DNA of 64,000 bases from Tenacibaculum sp. MAR_2010_89 (GCF_900105985.1 NZ_FNUB01000005.1:2108001-2172000); one strand, 5' to 3'; positions 36,117-45,300 are shown, counted from the first letter of the stretch. Notes: a model not told the origin generated them from the sequence alone. Program-made: numbers and translations.

Positions 36117-38528
36117 TTAAATGAACCCTCCGCTACCTTGTTTTTCATTACTATCTCTTCTTCTTCGAGATTTAGCTTTATTTTTTCCTCCACCAAAGCG
36201 GTAGTTAAAGCCTATATAAGCTGATTGACTTTCCCAATTGAATTGTCCGTTTTGAGTAAATGGTGTTTCAGCATCAAAGGCAAATCTCATTCCTTTGAAG
36301 ATATCATTAACTCTAAGTGTTAAATTACCTTTACCTTTTAATACTCTTAAACTAGCACCGGTATTGATCATCCACATAGATTTACTATTAAATTGTATAC
36401 CATCCTGACCACCACGATACATTGCAAATAATTGAAAACGTAAATTCTTAGTTGCTGTAAAACTGTTACTAATTCTTGAATTGAAAACATTTGTTTTTAC
36501 ATCTGTAGTTCTTTCATTAGCTTCTTTGTAGTTTACAATACCTTTTTGAGATTGAGAATAGAAATCTAAACTTGCATTTGCTCTCCACCATTTTGCAATT
36601 CTATAATTTGCTGAAAACTCTAAACCATAAGCATCATTATCTGGGAAGTTAATGAAAGATAAAATTTGTTTTACCTTAGGTACATTTGTGTCTAAAGGAT
36701 CTTTGTAGGTTAATCTAGATATGTTATCATTTATTTTTCTGTAAAAAGTTCCAAAAGTTAAAGAACCTCCTTTAATTCTACGTGTATAATTAACTTCAAA
36801 AGAATTAGTAAACTGCGGACGTAATGTTGGTTCTCCAATCGATGTTATTAAAGGAGTACTCCATTCTCTAATAGGATTTAATTGACCTATACCAGGACGA
36901 TCAACTCTTCGGCTATAGCTTAACTGAAACTGATTCTTATCAGACGGATTATAGGTAAAAAAGGCTGAAGGGTAAACAGTGAAAATATCATCAGTAATCT
37001 TAGCAGTTGAAGTTCCATTAACAAAATCACCTTCTATTTCATACTGCTCTAAACGAGCTCCTATTTGCATAGTTATTTTATTAAACTTATGACTGTAAGT
37101 TATGTATGAAGAAAATATATTTCTATCATAATTAAATGAAGAGTTGTTTAGGTTTTCTTGATTGGTAATAATACTATTAGAAGTTTTGTTTATTCTAACT
37201 TCTGCACCTAATTCAAGTTTACCATTTTTTGAAACAGGATTTGTATAATCTAAATTAAGTAACGTATTGTCTCTATTGTTAGTAACACTATTATTATAGT
37301 TTAAAGATTTATCACTAGGATTAATTAGTTCGTTAAATACCGCTACTTCAGGGGATTTTGAATTAGAAAAGTTAGCTTCAAATTCAATGTTATGGCCTTT
37401 TTTATCAAAATCTAACTTATAGTTAAAGTTATAAGCACTTGAATTACTTTCAGAATTTGAAACAGTAGGAGCATTAGTAAGTAATACACCATTATTTCTA
37501 ACCATTGTTGATCCAGTTGCTAAACCATCAAACCAATTTTGAGTAGTATAAACTGATAAAGTATTTTTATCATTTATATAGATATCAGCTCCAACTTTTA
37601 ATAAATGAGATGTATTGTCGTTATCAAAAACAAAGTTTTGATTAATAGTTTGTGGTGAAGTACGATTAACATATCCATAATTATGTCTTTTTCCTAAACG
37701 TGTACCATAATTAGCAAAAAAATTAACATTACCTGTTTTATAATTCATGTCTAATGAACCATTATAACGAACATAATGCCCAGCTTCAACACCAGTATTA
37801 ATTGAACCATTAAAGCCCATGTTTGCTTTTTTATTTAAAATGATATTGATAATACCACTCATACCTTCAGGGTTATATTTAGCAGAAGGGTTGGTTATTA
37901 ATTCAATACTTTTAATTGAACTTGAAGGGATTTGTTGCAATAATTGAGCAGCACTAATATTTGTAGGTTTTCCGTCCACTAATACACGTACATTGTCATT
38001 TCCACGTAAACTTATGTTTCCTGTTTGACTATCAACACTTACTGATTGTACGTTATTTAATAACTCTGAAGCTGTTGCTCCTGCAGATGTTAAATCTTTA
38101 CCTACATTTATTACTTTTCTATCCACTTTTTGTGTTACAGTAGATGTTTCAGCACGAACTTCAACTTCATCTAACGTAGTAGCGTCTTCTAGTAATGAAA
38201 TAGTTCCTAAATTAATTTTTTTACGACTCCCTTTAATAGCAATTGGTTTGTTAATAGTTTTGTATCCTATAAACTGTATTTCAACAATACTATTTCCTTC
38301 AGGAATATTTTTCACTGTAAATATTCCGTTTTCATTAGTAATTCCTCCAGTTATTATTTTTTTGGCAACATCTTTGATTATAATGTTAACGTATGGTAAA
38401 GGTTCTTTTGTAGTTTGATCAATTACCTTTCCGTAAACTGATCCAGGTTTAGATAAATTACCTTTAGACATTTGGGCATATGTATTCATGCTTAAAATGG
38501 TTAAAAGTAAAAGTAGTATTTTTTTCAT
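36117..38528 (-). CDS. TonB-dependent receptor-like outer-membrane protein (OMP beta-barrel, CarboxypepD_reg) B
   Basis: 803 residues with signal peptide (MKKILLLLLTILSMNTYAQ), CarboxypepD_reg domain (GKVIDQTTKEPLPYVNIIIK), plug (NISLRGNDNVRVLVDGKPT) and a beta barrel ending YIGFNYRFGG plus a basic glycine-rich tail. Clear paralogue of receptor A, with shared blocks QKVDRKVINVGKDL, NPSAKYNPEGMSGIIN and SYSRRVDRPGI. No SusD-like partner follows, so it belongs to the solo receptor class. Substrate cannot be inferred. Confidence 0.88.
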   Translation of the reverse strand: MKKILLLLLTILSMNTYAQMSKGNLSKPGSVYGKVIDQTTKEPLPYVNIIIKDVAKKIITGGITNENGIFTVKNIPEGNSIVEIQFIGYKTINKPIAIKGSRKKINLGTISLLEDATTLDEVEVRAETSTVTQKVDRKVINVGKDLTSAGATASELLNNVQSVSVDSQTGNISLRGNDNVRVLVDGKPTNISAAQLLQQIPSSSIKSIELITNPSAKYNPEGMSGIINIILNKKANMGFNGSINTGVEAGHYVRYNGSLDMNYKTGNVNFFANYGTRLGKRHNYGYVNRTSPQTINQNFVFDNDNTSHLLKVGADIYINDKNTLSVYTTQNWFDGLATGSTMVRNNGVLLTNAPTVSNSESNSSAYNFNYKLDFDKKGHNIEFEANFSNSKSPEVAVFNELINPSDKSLNYNNSVTNNRDNTLLNLDYTNPVSKNGKLELGAEVRINKTSNSIITNQENLNNSSFNYDRNIFSSYITYSHKFNKITMQIGARLEQYEIEGDFVNGTSTAKITDDIFTVYPSAFFTYNPSDKNQFQLSYSRRVDRPGIGQLNPIREWSTPLITSIGEPTLRPQFTNSFEVNYTRRIKGGSLTFGTFYRKINDNISRLTYKDPLDTNVPKVKQILSFINFPDNDAYGLEFSANYRIAKWWRANASLDFYSQSQKGIVNYKEANERTTDVKTNVFNSRISNSFTATKNLRFQLFAMYRGGQDGIQFNSKSMWMINTGASLRVLKGKGNLTLRVNDIFKGMRFAFDAETPFTQNGQFNWESQSAYIGFNYRFGGGKNKAKSRRRRDSNEKQGSGGFI

Positions 38529-38585
38529 TTTGTTAATTTTATGTAATTTTGAATTGTCTTAATAACTAATAGACTATAGGTATTA

Positions 38586-38593
38586 TATTTTTG
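38586..38593 (+). promoter_or_regulatory. -7 element TATTTTTG for the CoA-binding protein gene
   Basis: Exact TAnnTTTG match 39 bases upstream of the ATG at 38633. Confidence 0.45.
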
Positions 38594-38632
38594 TTACCTT
38601 AATTAACTCTATTTAACGTATTATTAACAGGT

Positions 38633-38995
38633 ATGAAAAACACAACTTTAGTTTTAGGAGCTTCTTTAAAAGAGAATAGATATTCAAATAGAGCTGTTAA
38701 GTTGCTTGATAATAAAGGGTTTAGTGTAAGGGCAATTGGTAACAAAGAAGGTAGTATTAATGCTATTAAAATTGTTACAGAAAAATTAATGTTAAAAGAT
38801 ATAGATACTGTTACATTGTATTTAAGTGCTAAAAACCAAGTAACTTATTATGATTATATTCTTAGTTTAAATGTGAATAGAGTAATTTTTAATCCAGGAA
38901 CAGAAAACAGTGAATTTAAAAATTTGCTTGAAGAGAATGGTGTTAAAACAGAGGTAGCATGTACTCTAGTATTACTTTCAACAGGGCAATATTAG
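38633..38995 (+). CDS. CoA-binding domain protein
   Basis: A single Rossmann-like CoA_binding_2 domain of 120 residues: TLVLGASLKENRYSNRAVK (nucleotide loop), VRAIGNKEG, TVTLYLSAKNQ and IFNPGTEN are the family blocks. Such proteins bind CoA or related nucleotides; the physiological role is unknown. Its stop overlaps the convergent rnz gene by 4 bases. Confidence 0.88.
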   Translation: MKNTTLVLGASLKENRYSNRAVKLLDNKGFSVRAIGNKEGSINAIKIVTEKLMLKDIDTVTLYLSAKNQVTYYDYILSLNVNRVIFNPGTENSEFKNLLEENGVKTEVACTLVLLSTGQY

Positions 38996-39933
38996 TTTAA
39001 AACTTGAATAGGGAAGGAGTCTATAGAATAACGTTTACCAGCTTCTGCTAATTCAACATTTTCAAAAACAGTTTGAGCTTCGTTTTTAAAATCATTGATG
39101 TTATTGTACCTGCTTGAATAATGCCCAATAATTAATTTTCCAACATTAGCTTGACTGGCAATTGAAGCAGCTTGTTCAGCAGTAGAATGTTTAGTTTTAT
39201 CACATAAATCTTCTCTATCTTTTAAAAAAGTAGCTTCATGGTACAAAACATCTACATCTTTTATGATAGGTACTATATCTGGTTTGTACTCAGTATCACT
39301 ACAAAAAGCAAAACTCTTTGGTTTTGAAGGCTCAATGGTTAATTTTAAATTAGGAATTACTTCTCCCGAAGATAAAATAAAATCTTTTCCAGCTTTTAAA
39401 TTATGATAGTCACAGGTGTCAATTTCATCATATTGTTTTATATTTTCAATATGTAGTTTTTTTAATTTTGGTTTTTCTGTAAATAAATAACCGTTTGTAT
39501 ATACTCTGTGGCTAAGAGGGATTGTATGTACAGAAACTTTATCGTCTTCAAAAATTAATTCACTTTCATTAGATGATAACTCATGAAATACGATGTTGTA
39601 TTTTGTCCAAGATTTAGAAAGTTTTAATTGTAGTACTGTAACTTCTTTTATTCCTTTTGGACCATAGATATGTAAATCTTTTTCTCTGTTTAAAATACCA
39701 AAAGTAGATATTAAGCCAATTAAGCCAAAAAAATGATCACCATGTAAATGGGAAATAAAAATATGGTTAATTTTAGAAAAACCTATTTTGTATTTGCGCA
39801 TTTGGCGTTGGGTACCTTCACCACAATCAATTAAGAAATGTCTATTATTTATTTCTAAATATTGTGAGGTAGGATGCGCATTTACACGAGGGGTAGCAGA
39901 GTGGCACCCAAGAATGGTAAGGTTTAAGCTCAT
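38992..39933 (-). CDS. rnz: Ribonuclease Z
   Basis: Metallo-beta-lactamase-fold nuclease that trims tRNA 3' ends. The zinc motif HLHGDHFFGLIG carries the HxHxDH ligands; further ligands are in CSDTEYKPD, YHEATF and IGHYSSRY. The N-terminal GCHSATPRVNAHPTSQ and length 313 fit the short bacterial form. Last gene of a five-gene run starting at pyrR; only 2 bases separate it from the sorting-domain gene. Confidence 0.95.
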   Translation of the reverse strand: MSLNLTILGCHSATPRVNAHPTSQYLEINNRHFLIDCGEGTQRQMRKYKIGFSKINHIFISHLHGDHFFGLIGLISTFGILNREKDLHIYGPKGIKEVTVLQLKLSKSWTKYNIVFHELSSNESELIFEDDKVSVHTIPLSHRVYTNGYLFTEKPKLKKLHIENIKQYDEIDTCDYHNLKAGKDFILSSGEVIPNLKLTIEPSKPKSFAFCSDTEYKPDIVPIIKDVDVLYHEATFLKDREDLCDKTKHSTAEQAASIASQANVGKLIIGHYSSRYNNINDFKNEAQTVFENVELAEAGKRYSIDSFPIQVLN

Positions 39934-39935
39934 TA

Positions 39936-40256
39936 TTATTTAATAACAAAGCGTTTAGAGATTACTTCTTTGTTCGTTTGTATTGCGTAAATATACATAC
40001 CTGCTTTTAAATCGTTGCGCCTAAAAGGGAATGAATTTCTTCCTTTTTTAACTTTTAATTTTTCAGTAAAAACAGTTTTTCCTAAAACATTTTTAACAGT
40101 TAATAATACAGGTTGATCATTATTTACATTAAAAAAAATAGTTGTATTATTTGTAAAAGGATTAGGAGATGCTACTAATTTACTAATGCCTTTCTGTTGA
40201 GAAAAGATAGAAAAAGAAACAAAGAAAAATATAATTAATAGTAATTTTTTCGTCAT
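39936..40256 (-). CDS. Stand-alone T9SS type A sorting domain protein
   Basis: The 106-residue protein is a signal peptide (MTKKLLLIIFFFVSFSIFSQ) plus a T9SS C-terminal domain (LVASPNPFTNNTTI, LTVKNVLGKTVF, LKAGMYIYAIQ, ending SKRFVIK) with no cargo between. Normally this domain is the last part of a large secreted protein. It sits between a small cytosolic protein and rnz, 2 bases before rnz. It may be a tiny secreted protein, a decoy or test substrate for the secretion machinery, or the remnant of a larger gene kept in frame. Confidence 0.85.
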   Translation of the reverse strand: MTKKLLLIIFFFVSFSIFSQQKGISKLVASPNPFTNNTTIFFNVNNDQPVLLTVKNVLGKTVFTEKLKVKKGRNSFPFRRNDLKAGMYIYAIQTNKEVISKRFVIK

Positions 40257-40292
40257 AAATAATTCATTAAGGGGTTATGAATAGTTATAAGG

Positions 40293-40625
40293 TTAAAAAC
40301 CTAAATCACGCTGTATATCTTCCATTTCAATAATATCTTCAGCTTCAACTAGTGTTGGCACTATATTAAAAAATTCAGGAAAATTATCAACATTAACCTC
40401 ATTACATATAACAACAAAAGATGTGGCACTTTGTTGTTGTAAATCAGCGTATTTCAAAAATACTAAAATATTCTTTTCGGTGAAATTATTTTTAGGAGAA
40501 ATTTCAACAATTAAATGTTTTCCTTTCAAATTAGTATAATTTTCATCAAAATTTTCAATGAATATTTCAAAAGAAGATTCATTGGACGAAATTAAGTTAT
40601 AATTATTTTTCTGTATTATATTCAT
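40293..40625 (-). CDS. Small conserved cytosolic protein, possibly STAS-like
   Basis: 110 acidic residues, no signal or membrane segment. The pattern LKGKHLIVEIS, then LVFLKYADLQQQSATSFVVIC, and the acidic end EAEDIIEMEDIQRDLGF suggest an alpha/beta STAS-like fold, but the match is weak. It starts 3 bases after the pyrB stop, so it is in the pyr operon. No function assigned. Confidence 0.7.
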   Translation of the reverse strand: MNIIQKNNYNLISSNESSFEIFIENFDENYTNLKGKHLIVEISPKNNFTEKNILVFLKYADLQQQSATSFVVICNEVNVDNFPEFFNIVPTLVEAEDIIEMEDIQRDLGF

Positions 40626-40628
40626 ACT

Positions 40629-41561
40629 TTATCTTTTTATTTGCTGAGCTAACAAATAAATAACAGCCATTCTAACAGCTACACCGTTTTCTACTTGATT
40701 TAAAATAATAGATTGGTCACTATCAGCTACATCACTTGTTAGTTCTACACCTCTGTTAATAGGACCAGGATGCATAATAACAATTTTCTTGCCAAGGTTA
40801 TCTAGAATTTGTTTATTGATTCCAAATAGCTGTGTGTATTCTCTTGTTGAAGGAAAGTATTTAATATCCATTCTTTCATGTTGCACACGTAAAACATTAG
40901 CAACATCACACCATTCAAGAGCTTTCTTTAAATTTGTTTCAACTTCAACTCCTAAGCTAGATATGTAGCGAGGAATTAATGTTGTTGGTCCACATACTTT
41001 TACTTCAGCTCCTTGTAATTGTAAAGCAAAGATATTTGATAAAGCTACACGTGAATGTAAAACATCACCAACAATTACTATTTTCTTACCTTTTAAATTA
41101 CTATTTAAGGCTTCACGCATAGAAAAACTATCTAATAAAGCTTGAGTTGGATGTTCATGCGTACCATCACCAGCATTTATTATTTTAGCATCTACGTGAT
41201 TTGATAAGAATATACCAGCTCCAACACTTGAATGTCGCATAACAACAATATCAACTTTCATAGATAAAATGTTGTTTACTGTATCTATAAGTGTTTCTCC
41301 TTTTTTAACAGATGATTGACCGGCAGAAAAATTAATTACATCAGCAGATAATCTTTTCTCAGCTAATTCAAATGATAACTTTGTACGTGTACTGTTTTCA
41401 AAAAATAAATTAGCAATAGTTATATCTCTTAATGAAGGTACTTTTTTTATAGGTCTGTTTATAACTTCTTTAAAATGAGAGGCAGTTTCAAAAATGATAT
41501 CTAAATCATTTTTATTCAGGTACTTTATGCCTAATAAATGTTCAACACTTAATTGCTTCAT
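40629..41561 (-). CDS. pyrB: Aspartate carbamoyltransferase, catalytic subunit
   Basis: Joins carbamoyl phosphate and aspartate, the committed step of pyrimidine synthesis. Carbamoyl-phosphate site FFENSTRTKLSFELA (STRT), GAGIFLS, the HPTQALLD loop, and the aspartate site in HPGPINRGVEL. Length 310 fits the class without a PyrI partner; no pyrI is seen nearby. It lies 36 bases after pyrR. Confidence 0.97.
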   Translation of the reverse strand: MKQLSVEHLLGIKYLNKNDLDIIFETASHFKEVINRPIKKVPSLRDITIANLFFENSTRTKLSFELAEKRLSADVINFSAGQSSVKKGETLIDTVNNILSMKVDIVVMRHSSVGAGIFLSNHVDAKIINAGDGTHEHPTQALLDSFSMREALNSNLKGKKIVIVGDVLHSRVALSNIFALQLQGAEVKVCGPTTLIPRYISSLGVEVETNLKKALEWCDVANVLRVQHERMDIKYFPSTREYTQLFGINKQILDNLGKKIVIMHPGPINRGVELTSDVADSDQSIILNQVENGVAVRMAVIYLLAQQIKR

Positions 41562-41597
41562 TCTAGTGTAATTTTTTTATCATAACTATATCAAGCA

Positions 41598-42140
41598 TTA
41601 TTGCTTGTTCTCTAGGTAAATGGTATCTTTTTTGTGAGTTTCCTTCCAATGAACAACTACTTTTTCTTCATTAATAGCGTCAACTTGCCTACCTCTATAA
41701 TTAGGTTGAATTGGTAAATGACGACTAAATCTACGGTCTATTAATACTAGTAATTCAATGTTTTCAGGTCTTCCATATGATTGAATAGCTGTTAAAGCTG
41801 ATCTAACGCTTCTTCCTGAATACAAAACATCGTCAATAAAAACAACATTTTTACCTTCTATAAGAAAGTTTATTTCAGTTGTAGTTGCTTCTAGGGGTTC
41901 GTCTCTTCTTCGGAAATCATCACGGTAAAAAGTTATATCTAATAATCCCAATTGTAAGTTCTTTATACCGTAATCATTCTTTAATAATTTAGCTAAACGT
42001 TGTGCTAAGTATGTTCCTCTCGGTTGAATACCTATTAATACTGTATTAGAAAAATCGTTATGATTTTCGATTAACTGACAGGCTAATCGATGCAGAATGA
42101 TTTCAATTTCTTTTGAAGTAAGTAGTGTTTTTCTGCTCAT
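41598..42140 (-). CDS. pyrR: PyrR: uracil phosphoribosyltransferase / pyr operon regulator
   Basis: The start MSRKTLLTSKEI at 42140 is the conserved PyrR beginning; the longer frame (to 42263) adds 41 unlikely residues. PRPP motif VVFIDDVLYSGRSVRSAL, plus IGIQPRGTYLAQRLA and VLIDRRFSRHLP. In Gram-positive bacteria PyrR binds pyr mRNA leaders; in Bacteroidetes this is less documented, and no clear anti-terminator hairpin is visible in the 147-base divergent region. First gene of the pyr-rnz run. Confidence 0.95.
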   Translation of the reverse strand: MSRKTLLTSKEIEIILHRLACQLIENHNDFSNTVLIGIQPRGTYLAQRLAKLLKNDYGIKNLQLGLLDITFYRDDFRRRDEPLEATTTEINFLIEGKNVVFIDDVLYSGRSVRSALTAIQSYGRPENIELLVLIDRRFSRHLPIQPNYRGRQVDAINEEKVVVHWKETHKKDTIYLENKQ

Positions 42141-42251
42141 TGTTGCTACCAATTTTTGTTTGATAGTTTCAATATTCAAAATTAAGACAAAAAAATACGT
42201 TGGCAAAATTAAAGTTAATGAAACATAAAAGTAAATCAATAAAATTATCTT

Positions 42252-42259
42252 TACATTTG
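42252..42259 (+). promoter_or_regulatory. -7 element TACATTTG for the SulP gene at 42288
   Basis: Exact TAnnTTTG match 28-36 bases upstream of the ATG, within the region shared with divergent pyrR. Confidence 0.5.
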
Positions 42260-42287
42260 CCAACTTTTAGAATAGCCTCGTAATATT

Positions 42288-44180
42288 ATGATGAAATACA
42301 TTAAGAATAAGAAGATTAAGATAAAAGATGATACGTTAGCTGGTATTACTGTTTCCTTAGCAATGATACCAGAGGTTGTTGCTTTTGCCTTTGTAGCTCA
42401 AATAAGCCCTATTGTAGCATTGTTTGGTGCGTTTGTGGTAGGTATAATTTCTGCGATTTTTGGAGGTAGGCCTGGTCTAATTTCGGGAGCAGCTGGAGCA
42501 GTAGCAGTTATTTTTGTTCATATGATTCAAGAAGGGCATGCCAAAGGTCTTTTATTTGATTCTCCAGTAGAGAATATGGGGTATTTCTATCTTTTGGCTG
42601 CAGTAGTTTTAATGGGAGTTATACAAGTTTTGGCTGGTGTTTTTAAATTAGGAAAGTTTGTTAGATTAATACCTCATCCAGTAATGATGGGGTTTGTAAA
42701 TGGACTTGCTATCGTTATTTTTATGGCTCAGCTAGGGATGTTCAAAGAAAACTCAAAAGATTTATTTGGGCAGAACAAACGTAAAACTGATTCTAAGGAA
42801 CTTGTATATAATGTCGCTAATAATGAAGTTAAAGATGTAATGTCTGGTACAATTTTATATGCTATTAAAGAAAACTCTGTAATAAATTTAAAAACAAACA
42901 AAGAAGCTTTTGTAATATCTGATGGTCAGGTGTTCAATCCTGAAACTAAAAAAGTTGTATTTAATGTAAAAGATGATGGCTTTTATTCTATAAAAGATAG
43001 TGGAGTAGTAAAATCTACTATGCAAGGAGAAAAGTTATATACCATGATAGGTTTAGTATTATTAACAATGCTTATTGTATGGGGGCTACCTAAATTGACT
43101 ACAAAAATACCAGCAGCTTTAACTGCTATATTAATAGTTTCTTTTGTAGTTATTTTTGGAGGTATTAATTCTATTAATGTAGGTGATTTTATTAGAGATG
43201 GGGGAGGAGCCGGATTAAATGGTTTTGATGAATTATCTAAAAAATTAAATCTATTTGAGTTATGGAGTAACCTTCCTTTTAATTTGGATACATTGAAATT
43301 TATAGCGCCTTATTCATTTTTAGCGGCCTCAGTTGGTTTAATTGAAACGCTTATGACAATGAATTTAGTAGATGAATTAACTGACTCTAGAGGAAATGGA
43401 AATAAAGAGTGTGTTGCTCAAGGTGCTGGAAATATGGTTAGTGGATTGTTTGGAGGAACTGGTGGTTGTGGAATGATTGGCCAAACAGTTATTAATATTA
43501 ATGCTGGAGGTAGAGGTAGATTATCTGGAGTAATGATGGCTTTAACTTTATTAACTTTTATTTTATTTGCTGATAAATATATTGAACAAGTGCCTATTGC
43601 CGCATTAGTAGGTGTGATGTTTATGATGGTTATAGAAACTTTTGCGTGGTCTAGTTTTAGAATCATGAATAAAATACCTAAAACAGATGCATTTGTTTTA
43701 ATTATAGTATCTGCTGTAACAGTATTCTTTGATTTAGCAATAGCTGTATTTGTAGGTGTTATAATCTCTGCATTAGTTTTTGCATGGGAAAATGCAAGAA
43801 AAATTAGAGCAAGAAAACGTACAAAAGATGACGGTACTAAAGTTTATGAAATTTGGGGCCCTTTATTTTTTGGAAGTATAACTGCTTTTAATGAGAAATT
43901 TGATATTAAAAATGATCCAGATAAAGTTGAAATTGATTTTGTAGAGTCACGTGTATCTGATCATTCAGCTATAGAGGCTATTTTTAATTTAGTAGAAAAA
44001 TATCAAGCAGCTGGGAAAAAAATAATATTAAAGCATTTAAGTGAAGATTGTAAAGTATTAATGTATAAAGCTAGTGATACTTTTCATGATATTATTATAG
44101 AAGATATTGATGACCCTCGTTATCACTTAGCTGAAAATCCTGAAAAGTTTCCGAAGCCATTATCTGAATATAAATTTTAA
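42288..44180 (+). CDS. SulP family anion transporter with STAS domain and a hydrophilic insertion
   Basis: 630 residues: SulP core (TLAGITVSLAMIPEVVAFAF, GAAGAVAVIFVH) with membrane segments to about 505 and a C-terminal STAS domain (VEIDFVESRVSDHSAIEAI near 550). Between the segment GFVNGLAIVIFMAQLG (ending about 150) and LYTMIGLVLLTMLIVW (from about 250) is a soluble stretch of about 100 residues, far longer than the usual short loop. It contains repeated beta-hairpin-like phrases (ILYAIKENSVINLK, GFYSIKDSGVVKS). Anion specificity unknown; it is only distantly like the first SulP gene in the window. Confidence 0.9.
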   Translation: MMKYIKNKKIKIKDDTLAGITVSLAMIPEVVAFAFVAQISPIVALFGAFVVGIISAIFGGRPGLISGAAGAVAVIFVHMIQEGHAKGLLFDSPVENMGYFYLLAAVVLMGVIQVLAGVFKLGKFVRLIPHPVMMGFVNGLAIVIFMAQLGMFKENSKDLFGQNKRKTDSKELVYNVANNEVKDVMSGTILYAIKENSVINLKTNKEAFVISDGQVFNPETKKVVFNVKDDGFYSIKDSGVVKSTMQGEKLYTMIGLVLLTMLIVWGLPKLTTKIPAALTAILIVSFVVIFGGINSINVGDFIRDGGGAGLNGFDELSKKLNLFELWSNLPFNLDTLKFIAPYSFLAASVGLIETLMTMNLVDELTDSRGNGNKECVAQGAGNMVSGLFGGTGGCGMIGQTVININAGGRGRLSGVMMALTLLTFILFADKYIEQVPIAALVGVMFMMVIETFAWSSFRIMNKIPKTDAFVLIIVSAVTVFFDLAIAVFVGVIISALVFAWENARKIRARKRTKDDGTKVYEIWGPLFFGSITAFNEKFDIKNDPDKVEIDFVESRVSDHSAIEAIFNLVEKYQAAGKKIILKHLSEDCKVLMYKASDTFHDIIIEDIDDPRYHLAENPEKFPKPLSEYKF

Positions 44181-44182
44181 AA

Positions 44183-44234
44183 AAATAACATAAAAAAACC
44201 ATTTTAATTTTAAAATGGTTTTTTTATGTTATTT
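44183..44234. terminator. 24-bp perfect stem, bidirectional terminator
   Basis: Positions 44183-44206 are the exact reverse complement of 44211-44234 around an ATTT loop; the stem contains AAAAAAACC/GGTTTTTTT so either strand gives a T run. It lies between convergent sulP and oxyR. Confidence 0.93.
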
Positions 44235-44244
44235 AAATGCTTAG

Positions 44245-45186
44245 TTATTTCTTTTGTAATGGACTGATTATTTCTACATCACTAAAGGCTATTGCGCCTC
44301 TAACAACACTATCTATAGTGCTTTTTAAAGCTTCAATAAGTTGCATTTTTAACTGTGATTTGTGATACAATAAACTTACCTCACGCGCAGGAGGGGGTGT
44401 TTCAAACTCACGTAAATGCTTTTTATCTTCCTCATGTAAATCTAATGTATTTAGATAAGGTAAAAGAGTCATACCTAACCCATCTTTTGAAAGCTTAATT
44501 AAGGTATCAAAACTCCCACTTTCAAGTTGAAACTGTAAATTTCTATTCTTTTTATTTGTTCTACATAAATTAATAACACTGTCTTTAAAGCAATGTCCAT
44601 CTTCTAATAATAATATATCATCTACTTCAAGTTCATCTACTTTAATTTTATTTTGACTAAAAAGTTTATGCTCTTCAGGAACCAAACCAACAAATGGTTC
44701 ATAATATAATACACGTTCTTTTATAGCTTCATTTTCAAGAGGGGTTGCAGCTAAGGCAGCGTCAATATGACCGTCTGTTAATTTACGTACAATCTCTTCA
44801 GTTGTAAGTTCCTCGATAATTAATTGAACTTTTGGATAGTTTCTATTAAAAGTTTTTAGGAACATAGGTAATAATGTTGGCATTATTGTAGGTATAATTC
44901 CTAATTTAAATTCTCCGCCAACATATCCTTTTTGTTGATGTACAATATCAATAATTCTATTACTTTCATCGACAATAACTTTTGCTTGTTCAATAATTTT
45001 TTTTCCTACTTCAGTTAATTCAATAGGCTTTTTTGATCTATTAAAGATTTTAGCATCTAATTCATCTTCTAGTTTCTGAATTTGCATACTTAAAGTTGGT
45101 TGTGTAACAAAACAATGCTCAGCAGCGACAGTAAAATTTTTATATTCAGCTACAGCTAATGTATATTTTAGTTGAGTGATAGTCAT
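44245..45186 (-). CDS. oxyR: Hydrogen peroxide-sensing LysR regulator OxyR
   Basis: An N-terminal helix-turn-helix (QLKYTLAVAEYKNFTVAAEHC, TQPTLSMQIQKLE) precedes a LysR substrate domain. The redox pair is present: C199 and C208 in EDGHCFKDSVINLC, the same numbers and spacing as E. coli OxyR. Peroxide forms the disulfide and activates DNA binding. It diverges from dps, a classic OxyR target; the 114-base shared region is the likely control site. OxyR control of dps is known in Bacteroides. Confidence 0.96.
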   Translation of the reverse strand: MTITQLKYTLAVAEYKNFTVAAEHCFVTQPTLSMQIQKLEDELDAKIFNRSKKPIELTEVGKKIIEQAKVIVDESNRIIDIVHQQKGYVGGEFKLGIIPTIMPTLLPMFLKTFNRNYPKVQLIIEELTTEEIVRKLTDGHIDAALAATPLENEAIKERVLYYEPFVGLVPEEHKLFSQNKIKVDELEVDDILLLEDGHCFKDSVINLCRTNKKNRNLQFQLESGSFDTLIKLSKDGLGMTLLPYLNTLDLHEEDKKHLREFETPPPAREVSLLYHKSQLKMQLIEALKSTIDSVVRGAIAFSDVEIISPLQKK

Positions 45187-45257
45187 TCTATAATATTTTT
45201 TGATAAAGATATTAAAACAATCAATTGAATTTATAGTTTTACTCGTTAAAATTGCAA

Positions 45258-45265
45258 TAATTTTG
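45258..45265 (+). promoter_or_regulatory. -7 element TAATTTTG for dps
   Basis: Exact TAnnTTTG match 36 bases upstream of the dps ATG in the oxyR/dps divergent region, where OxyR would be expected to bind upstream. Confidence 0.5.
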
Positions 45266-45300
45266 AATCAGTTTAAAACGCAACACAAAATCAATAAGAT

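Noticed and set aside
42141..42263. Longer N-terminus of PyrR
   Set aside because: The extra 41 residues are hydrophobic and absent from PyrR; MSRKTLL at 42140 is the family start, and the extension would run through the promoter region.
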